The notes under the pieces were generated by a model. That model saw only the letters and a list, made by a program, of their open reading frames with translations, searched no databases and was not told where the DNA came from. Both the position numbers and the translations under genes were made by a program. Below, piece by piece: positions 15,557-20,327 of a stretch of 20,327 nt of DNA (the stretch's first letter is position 1; every line of letters begins with the position of its first letter). The stretch comes from JBOFOR01 sp051659545. GTDB lineage: Bacteria > Bacillota > Clostridia > Peptostreptococcales > Peptostreptococcaceae. The stretch spans positions 1 to 20,327 of the forward strand of contig NZ_JBOFOR010000158.1 of the NCBI RefSeq assembly GCF_051659545.1, in the 5' to 3' direction.

Positions 15557-16291
15557 TCATTTACCACAAACTAGTTTTCTTACAAATTCTGTTTTAGGAT
15601 TTTCAATAATTTGATTTGGAGATGCGTATTGATGTATCTGTCCACCGTCCATAACCACCACCTTAGTACCAAGCTTAAGAGCTTCTTTTATATCATGTGT
15701 AATAAAAATTATAGTAACATTAAGTGTTTTGTGAATTTTAATAATGGCTTCTTGTAATAACTTCCTTGTGATTTCATCTACTGCACCAAAGGGTTCATCC
15801 ATTAATAAGATTTCTGGTTTTGCAGCTAAAGCTCTTGCTATTCCAACTCGTTGTCTTTGCCCTCCAGACAATTCACTTGGATATCTATATAACATATCTT
15901 GGCTTAATCCAACAATACTTATAAGTTTATGGATGTTTTTTAATATTTCATCTTTATTTTTAACCTTACTTAGATTTGGAACATAACCAATATTTTTCTC
16001 AATATTCATATTAGGAAAAAGTCCAATCTCTTGAATTACATATCCTATTTTTCTTCTTAACTGTATTTGGTCAACTTTAGAAATATCTTCATCATTAACG
16101 TAAATATTACCACTCTCAGGCTTTAATAGTCCGTTAATTAGCTTGAGAACAGTAGTTTTTCCACAGCCAGAGCTTCCGATTATAGTCAAAAACTCTCCTC
16201 TATTTACAGTTAAATTAAAATTATTTAAGACTATATTATTCTCATAGGATTTAGTAACATTATCAAAAAATATAACTCTATCATGTGACAT
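15557..16291 (-). CDS. Osmoprotectant ABC transporter ATP-binding protein
   Basis: A 244-residue ATPase of the glycine betaine/carnitine/choline (OpuCA/ProV-like) group. Visible motifs: Walker A G-S-S-G-C-G-K-T-T (39-47), Q-loop Q87, signature L-S-G-G-Q (141-145), Walker B L-L-M-D-E-P (162-167) and the switch H199. It lacks the C-terminal CBS domains found in OpuCA, which is about 380 residues, so osmotic gating through CBS is absent. It is the last gene of a three-gene minus-strand operon, 12 bases after the binding-protein gene, with a GGAGG site. It powers uptake by the membrane partner. Confidence 0.92.
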   Translation of the reverse strand: MSHDRVIFFDNVTKSYENNIVLNNFNLTVNRGEFLTIIGSSGCGKTTVLKLINGLLKPESGNIYVNDEDISKVDQIQLRRKIGYVIQEIGLFPNMNIEKNIGYVPNLSKVKNKDEILKNIHKLISIVGLSQDMLYRYPSELSGGQRQRVGIARALAAKPEILLMDEPFGAVDEITRKLLQEAIIKIHKTLNVTIIFITHDIKEALKLGTKVVVMDGGQIHQYASPNQIIENPKTEFVRKLVCGK

Positions 16292-16303
16292 AATATGCCT
16301 CCA

Positions 16304-17224
16304 CTATTTTATTAAGCCTTTTTGTTTTAAAAATTCTTTTGCTATTTGATTTTCAGGTTCTTTATTAGTTTCTAATTTGTAGTTTAATTTAGACATTTCA
16401 TCTGAATTAATAATATTATCCATTTTAGCTAATACTTTTTCTAACTCAGGGTGCTTTTTCAATACATCTTCTCTTATTACAGTTCCGCAATAATAAGTTT
16501 GAAAGAATTTTTTATCATCTTGAAGTAAAACAACATCAGATGCAGATAGTTGACCATCAGTAGTAAATACATTCATTACATCAATTTGTTTTGAATTTAT
16601 AGCATCGTATTTAAGGCCAATATCTAAATCAGTTGATTTTTTAAAATTGAAGTTATAAGCTTTACATAAAGAGTCATAGCCATCATCTCTTTCGTAGAAA
16701 TCATATTCTGCACCAAAACAAAGCTCTGATGAATATTTTGATAAATCTGAATATGATTTAATATTATATTTGTCAGCAATATCTTTTCTAATAGCTAGGC
16801 CATAAGCATTATTGAATCCATATAAACCACACCATTTTAAATTATAATTTTCTTCGTATTTTTTACCTAACTCTTTGTATAAAAGATCTTCTTTAGGAAT
16901 ATTTTTTTCTTTAAGAATAAAACTCCAAGCCGTACCTGTATATTCAGGATACATATCAAATTCGCCCTTTAGTAGTGCAGGATGTATATTGCTAGTTCCG
17001 CCACCAACACCTTTAGTAATATCTACTTTTAAGTTAGTGTCTTGTTCAATTAATAATTTTAACATCTCAGCCAATATAAATTGTTCAGACATAGGTTTAG
17101 TTGCAAGTTTTATTGTATCTACATTTTTTTCGTCTTTTTTTGAACATCCCATTGCCGTTATTGAAGTCATAGCAATTATCATAGTTACCGATAAAATTTT
17201 TTTAAAATAGCTTTTACTTTTCAT
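16304..17224 (-). CDS. Osmoprotectant-binding lipoprotein (OpuCC/OsmX-like)
   Basis: A 306-residue substrate-binding lipoprotein. A basic N-terminus and hydrophobic helix lead to a lipobox S-I-T-A-M-G-C with the lipid-modified C27. The mature part matches the OpuAC-type binding fold: K-x-x-S-E-Q-F-I-L-A-E-M near the start, Y-P-E-Y-T-G-T-A near residue 90 and T-D-G-Q-L near 220. These are typical of quaternary amine (glycine betaine, carnitine, choline) receptors. A TAGGAGG site lies upstream, 18 bases after the permease gene. It is anchored outside the membrane and delivers substrate to the permease. Confidence 0.92.
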   Translation of the reverse strand: MKSKSYFKKILSVTMIIAMTSITAMGCSKKDEKNVDTIKLATKPMSEQFILAEMLKLLIEQDTNLKVDITKGVGGGTSNIHPALLKGEFDMYPEYTGTAWSFILKEKNIPKEDLLYKELGKKYEENYNLKWCGLYGFNNAYGLAIRKDIADKYNIKSYSDLSKYSSELCFGAEYDFYERDDGYDSLCKAYNFNFKKSTDLDIGLKYDAINSKQIDVMNVFTTDGQLSASDVVLLQDDKKFFQTYYCGTVIREDVLKKHPELEKVLAKMDNIINSDEMSKLNYKLETNKEPENQIAKEFLKQKGLIK

Positions 17225-17242
17225 TAAGCCACCTCCTAATAT

Positions 17243-17884
17243 TTATACCAATCTCCATTTCTTTTTTATAAATTTCTCAATACTTCCAATAATTAAATCC
17301 ACTACAGAAGCTAAAAGTGCAATTAGTAAACTTCCAGCTATAGTCATAGCAGAGTTGTTAGTTGTTATGCCTCTATAGATTGCAACACCAAGCCCTCCAG
17401 CTCCAATAAAAGAAGCAATACCTGCAAGTGCTATAGTCATAACTACCATATTTCTAAGGCCTGACAATATTACAGTTGTTGCTAAAGGAATTTTTACTTT
17501 TAATAGAATCTGAATTTCAGTACTACCCATACCTTTTGCAGCTTCAATAATAAAAGGGTCTATTGTTTCTATACCAGTATATGTACTTCTAACCATTGGT
17601 AATAATCCGTAGATAGTTAAGGCTATTATTGCACTAGTGTTTCCAATACCTGATATAGGTATTAAAAAACCAAGTAGTGCTATAGATGGTATGGTATAGA
17701 TAAAATTTATAATAGACATAACTATTGGAGTTGTTTTTTTATAATAACTAATAATTAACCCTAAAAGTATTCCAAAAACAGAGGCTATAAATATTGAAAT
17801 TCCAGAAATTATTAAATGTTGAATTGTTACTTCCATAAAAAAATCACTTCGCTGTAAGTATAAGTTAATTACTTCATTAAACAT
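17243..17884 (-). CDS. Osmoprotectant ABC transporter permease (OpuCB/OpuCD-like)
   Basis: A 213-residue permease with about five or six membrane helices and the ATPase-contact EAA loop E-A-A-K-G-M-G-S-T (about residues 112-120) followed by I-P-L-A. It is the only permease in the operon, so it probably works as a homodimer, whereas many OpuC systems have two. The start is uncertain. The ATG at 17884 has no good ribosome binding site. An ATG at 17836 has only a weak GAAGTG, but would start M-E-V-T-I-Q-H-L, a normal family beginning. I keep the longer form because its 16 extra residues, N-E-V-I-N-L-Y-L-Q-R among them, resemble related proteins. The IS607 element lies just upstream. Confidence 0.85.
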   Translation of the reverse strand: MFNEVINLYLQRSDFFMEVTIQHLIISGISIFIASVFGILLGLIISYYKKTTPIVMSIINFIYTIPSIALLGFLIPISGIGNTSAIIALTIYGLLPMVRSTYTGIETIDPFIIEAAKGMGSTEIQILLKVKIPLATTVILSGLRNMVVMTIALAGIASFIGAGGLGVAIYRGITTNNSAMTIAGSLLIALLASVVDLIIGSIEKFIKKKWRLV

Positions 17885-17904
17885 AATTACCGTTCTACTA
17901 AAGC

Positions 17905-17936
17905 TATCTAAATATACTCATGAGTATCTAAATATA
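17905..17936. promoter_or_regulatory. Palindrome with flanking 12-bp direct repeats before the ABC operon
   Basis: TATCTAAATATA occurs at 17905-17916 and again at 17925-17936, and the 14-bp palindrome ATACTCATGAGTAT (17914-17927) spans the gap. It lies 20-50 bases upstream of the permease start, between that gene and the IS607 end. It is a candidate operator for an osmotic regulator. I found no convincing -35/-10 pair. Confidence 0.45.
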
Positions 17937-17954
17937 TTCACCAATAACATTTAG

Positions 17955-18104
17955 CCCTAAGAACACCACATTCTTAGATTTAATTCACCTTATATAATAT
18001 TTCTATTATATAAGCCTGCTGGGTTCTAATTAATATTAACTAGTCCATATCAGTTCATCCTATTTAAGATGGCGTGAACTACGCAATGATTATTTTTTTA
18101 TATT
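17955..18104 (-). ncRNA. Omega-RNA-like region and right end of IS607 element
   Basis: Reading the minus strand from the tnpB stop, three hairpins are seen. One is bulged (18052-18080). One is an 11-bp stem at 17989-17999/18004-18014 whose loop reads GAAA on the minus strand, a GNRA tetraloop that supports RNA from this strand. The last is a 7-bp stem at 17957-17963/17971-17977, followed by GGG. TnpB proteins of IS200/IS605/IS607 elements use guide RNAs transcribed from exactly this position, and IS607 recombination uses a GG core, so the element probably ends near 17954-17956. The extent toward tnpB is a guess. Confidence 0.5.
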
Positions 18105-19364
18105 CTATATCCCCTCCAAAATATATCTATCAAACCTAAAGTAGCCTTTCTTTATTATTTTATTTAATATTTTTTTAGTTGGTTCTAGATTATCTTTTCT
18201 AGCTATATTTATTGCACTATTCACATCTCTAAGTATTGTTGTATTACAAGATACACAAGTAAACGCCCTTATACTTGGGTCTTTCTTTTCTTTATTCCCA
18301 CATATACAACAAGTTTTTGTAGTGTCTTTTTCATTTACAACAACATATGCCTTATTTGACTTTTCCATAGTCCAACTAAGTATTTTTCTAAACATACCTA
18401 TTAAAGATTGATTTAGCATTCCCCTATGCATATTCTTGTCACTTGCTACTTCAAGTGTAGGTGTATAATCACCTATTATTGCTTTATCATAATTTCTAGC
18501 TATATAATTCGCTATACTATACATAATTAACTTAATCTGTTCTCGTCTTTTATGGTATAGCTTATCTAATGTATTATTTAATTTTAGATACCTTTTACTC
18601 TGTAAATAATATTTACTACCATGTTCTGTATATTTCAGCTTATTTTTTCTATTACACAAATCTCTTTTAGATTTAACTTCATCTATTAGCTTATCAAAAT
18701 ATTTGACTTGATATAATTTTTCAAATTCAAAAGTAGTTCCTGTATTATCAATAGCTACGAATAGATTTTTATGATTTGGATCTATTGATATCCATGTTTT
18801 AACTTCCTTATTTGACAGACTTTCTTTTTCTATTGTAAATATGGCATAAAAATCCCCCCCCTGTTGCTTACAAAGTCTAAAGTTTTTTATTTTCTCATTT
18901 TCTCTTAAATCAAACTTTTCTTTTAAATACCCTTTTACATGAACTTGTTTATTAAGTTCATTTTTTCCTAAAGATATTCTTAAATTTCTACTGTCAAGTA
19001 GCTTAAATCATTTATTGGGTTCATCATAAAATAATGAAAACCACTTTTTCTTAAATGACCTGAAATTTGGATAAGAACAATTTTTATTAAAGAATTTTTC
19101 ATAAGAATCCTTAACTCTAATTGCAGTATTTTTAAGTGGTGATGAGTGTACAGAATATAAAAATATATTTTCTGATTTCATTTTAGTAGCATAATTTCTT
19201 AAATTTCGTCCACTCAAAAGCTTTTTCTCACTACCATTTTTATAATCATCTATCGTAACTTGAAGTAGTTGATTGTATAGCCAATTACATATTTTAGATT
19301 GACCATCAAGTATTTGTGAGTCTTTGTTATCAAATACTACTTCTATTTTCTTAGCATATATCAT
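18105..19364 (-). pseudogene. tnpB: TnpB RNA-guided nuclease, interrupted by in-frame TGA
   Basis: One continuous frame of 419 codons from an ATG at 19364 encodes a TnpB (OrfB) protein, but codon 119 is TGA (19008-19010). No frameshift is involved, since translation is family-like on both sides. RuvC-I Asp is D195 (W-I-S-I-D-P), RuvC-III Asp is D380 (L-R-D-V-N-S-A), and the zinc finger is C352/C355 and C370/C373. At the usual RuvC-II Glu position the sequence reads I-I-G-D-Y-T, with a Glu at E345 (V-V-N-E-K-D-T-T-K-T-C). The C-terminal 184-residue piece could start from an in-frame TTG at 18659 but has no ribosome binding site. The start lies 3 bases after the tnpA stop. TnpB normally makes guide-directed cuts that preserve the element. 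Confidence 0.88.
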
Positions 19365-19367
19365 AAC

Positions 19368-20009
19368 CTAAGCCTGTACCTTATCATCTATATAGTCACA
19401 CTCACTATTTCTAAACATTGCTAAATTTGTATCTTTTATTTTTTTTGACTTGTGGCTTCTACTACCATATAGTTTTGATGAGAATACCGTAATCACAGAC
19501 AGTACATCTTCTACTAATTCTTCTTCATATATTTTATCCTCTGTATGATTTATGACTTCTATTTTAACATTGTATATAGAGCATAATTCTTCTATCATTT
19601 CATATCCAAATCTTATTAACCTATCCTTATAATTAATCACTATTCTATCAATTTCCTCACTACATATTAAAGCTATTAATTCTTTTAACCCTTTTTTATT
19701 GTAATTTAGTCCACTACCTAAGTCTGATATAACTTTAAATTGATATCCTTTGGCAATACAATAATTACTTACATTCTCTATTTGTCTTTCTAAATCTTGT
19801 TTTTGGTTAGATGATGAAACTCTACAATATGCTATAGTTATTTTAAAACTATCATCTTCTTTACACTTGAATCTAATTAAATCATTTTTATCATATCTTC
19901 TATGTTTTCCAGTGGTTCTGTATGAAGTTATTTTTCCTTCATTTTCCCATCTCCTCATTGTGGGTACGGATACCCCTAAGAATTCACTTGCTTCTCTTAT
20001 ATTTAACAT
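19368..20009 (-). CDS. tnpA: IS607-family serine recombinase TnpA
   Basis: A 213-residue IS607 transposase. An N-terminal MerR-like helix-turn-helix (about 1-50, L-N-I-R-E-A-S-E-F-L-G-V and R-R-W-E-N-E-G-K) precedes a serine recombinase catalytic domain with Y-C-R-V-S-S-S-N-Q (about 60-68) holding the nucleophile Ser, and D-R-L-I-R-F-G further on. A TAGGAGGTG site lies upstream of the ATG. The frame is intact and of normal length, so the element may still move although its TnpB is broken. IS607 elements insert at GG dinucleotides without target duplication or terminal repeats. Confidence 0.95.
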   Translation of the reverse strand: MLNIREASEFLGVSVPTMRRWENEGKITSYRTTGKHRRYDKNDLIRFKCKEDDSFKITIAYCRVSSSNQKQDLERQIENVSNYCIAKGYQFKVISDLGSGLNYNKKGLKELIALICSEEIDRIVINYKDRLIRFGYEMIEELCSIYNVKIEVINHTEDKIYEEELVEDVLSVITVFSSKLYGSRSHKSKKIKDTNLAMFRNSECDYIDDKVQA

Positions 20010-20184
20010 ATTTAAGCACCTCCTAAATATATTATTTACAAAAGAAGTTAATTAAATTCATGTTGATTTAATTAGTATTAAGTATTTTTATTTATACTGC
20101 TTTAGTACCCCCTATATATCCTTAATAATATTTTTATGAAATAATATAAGTGATTATGATTCATTAATTATATAATATTAAGCT
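20010..20184. other. AT-rich leader upstream of tnpA, presumed IS607 left-end zone
   Basis: This stretch contains no coding frame of note. IS607 ends have no terminal inverted repeats, so the left boundary cannot be fixed; it lies somewhere between here and the structured region that begins at 20185. The tnpA promoter is presumably inside. Confidence 0.35.
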
Positions 20185-20298
20185 AGTAGTGAACTACTCA
20201 CCACTTAACTACCTACGGTAACGTTTGAAGTGGGAGCTTCTTGGTCAATAGTACCATTGTACTAAGTATCTCCAAGCTTATAGGATAGTTCCTATCCC
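20185..20298 (+). ncRNA. Orphan omega-RNA-like structured region on the plus strand
   Basis: A dense set of short hairpins: AGTAG/CTACT with loop TGAA (20185-20198), CCACTT (20201-20206) against AAGTGG (20228-20233), GAAG/CTTC (20227-20240), TAGTAC/GTACTA with loop CATT (20249-20264), and GGATAG/CTATCC with loop TTC (20283-20297). The motif GAAGTGGGAGCTTCTTGG (20227-20244) resembles the terminal hairpin of the minus-strand guide-RNA region near 17955-17977 (GAATGTGGTGTTCTTAGG) and the 3' ends of TnpB elements in general. The loop TGGGAG could pair with the upstream CTCACCA apart from one bulged A, giving a pseudoknot. No plus-strand tnpB precedes it. Confidence 0.45.
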
Positions 20299-20327
20299 AA
20301 CTGTATACCAAAATTATATAGCTAATT

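Noticed and set aside
16875..17210. Plus-strand open frame within the osmoprotectant-binding protein gene
   Set aside because: It is the reverse complement of a well-supported lipoprotein gene and shows no family motif or ribosome binding site.
17905..17936. CRISPR-like repeat pair
   Set aside because: There are only two copies of a 12-bp AT-rich repeat separated by 8 bases, which is operator-like, not an array.
19008..19010. TGA in tnpB as a selenocysteine codon
   Set aside because: TnpB proteins do not carry selenocysteine, the position is in a non-catalytic N-terminal region, and no bacterial SECIS-like hairpin follows directly. A nonsense mutation is simpler.
20185..20298. tRNA gene or T-box leader
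   Set aside because: The hairpins do not form a cloverleaf with a T-loop or CCA end, and no T-box motif is present; the repeat of the TnpB-end hairpin fits better.
20010..20327. Group I intron (IStron) upstream of the IS607 tnpA
   Set aside because: Clostridial IStrons combine a group I intron with IS607-type genes, so I looked for the intron core elements (such as GTTCAGAGACTA and AAGATATAGTCC) on the minus strand and did not find them. A covariance search would be needed to exclude a divergent core.

Overview
The window is about 20 kb of very AT-rich DNA with strong AGGAGG-type ribosome binding sites, short intergenic hairpin terminators and A/T-ending codons. This, with an oxygen-sensitive glycyl radical enzyme and its activase, an MsrA-MsrB fusion, split ThrE-type exporter genes and an IS607/TnpB element, points to an anaerobic low-GC Firmicute of the class Clostridia (Clostridium or Peptostreptococcaceae-like). 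The genus cannot be fixed from sequence alone. No rRNA, tRNA, phage structural gene or CRISPR array is visible.

Layout, left part (1-6100): an acidic protein of unknown function; a convergent MFS transporter; then the most distinctive unit, a Crp/Fnr-family regulator followed by a YjjI-type glycyl radical enzyme and its YjjW-type activase. A 54-bp nested palindrome with FNR-like 5-4-5 geometry lies just before the regulator, and a perfect 14-bp-stem terminator closes the operon. The substrate of YjjI enzymes is not known to me. A convergent aromatic-acid-exporter-like membrane protein follows.

Middle part (6100-15500): a small membrane protein; a deletion scar holding the 5' stub of a cupin/AraC-like regulator and an internal piece of an amino-acid permease; a two-gene threonine/serine exporter (ThrE family); a thioredoxin-reductase-like flavoprotein with a non-canonical pyridine-nucleotide motif; a minus-strand 46-residue small ORF; a methyl-accepting chemotaxis protein whose dCache domain carries the amino-acid-binding signature; an MsrA-MsrB fusion; a glyoxalase/VOC protein; a PduO-type cobalamin adenosyltransferase; and a 54-residue membrane peptide. 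Several of these concern amino acids, thiol redox or oxidative repair, which suits an amino-acid-fermenting anaerobe, but that link is inference.

Right part (15500-20327): a minus-strand osmoprotectant (glycine betaine/carnitine/choline) ABC operon in the order permease, lipoprotein, ATPase. About 70 bp upstream of it lies an IS607-type element. Its serine recombinase TnpA is intact, but its TnpB is interrupted by a single in-frame TGA. The TnpB 3' flank folds into a guide-RNA-like (omega RNA) series of hairpins ending at GG. At the far right, on the opposite strand, is a second omega-RNA-like structure with no TnpB in front of it, so guide-RNA-like ends face outward on both sides of the transposase genes. 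This arrangement and the YjjI operon with its operator are the two most interesting things here.
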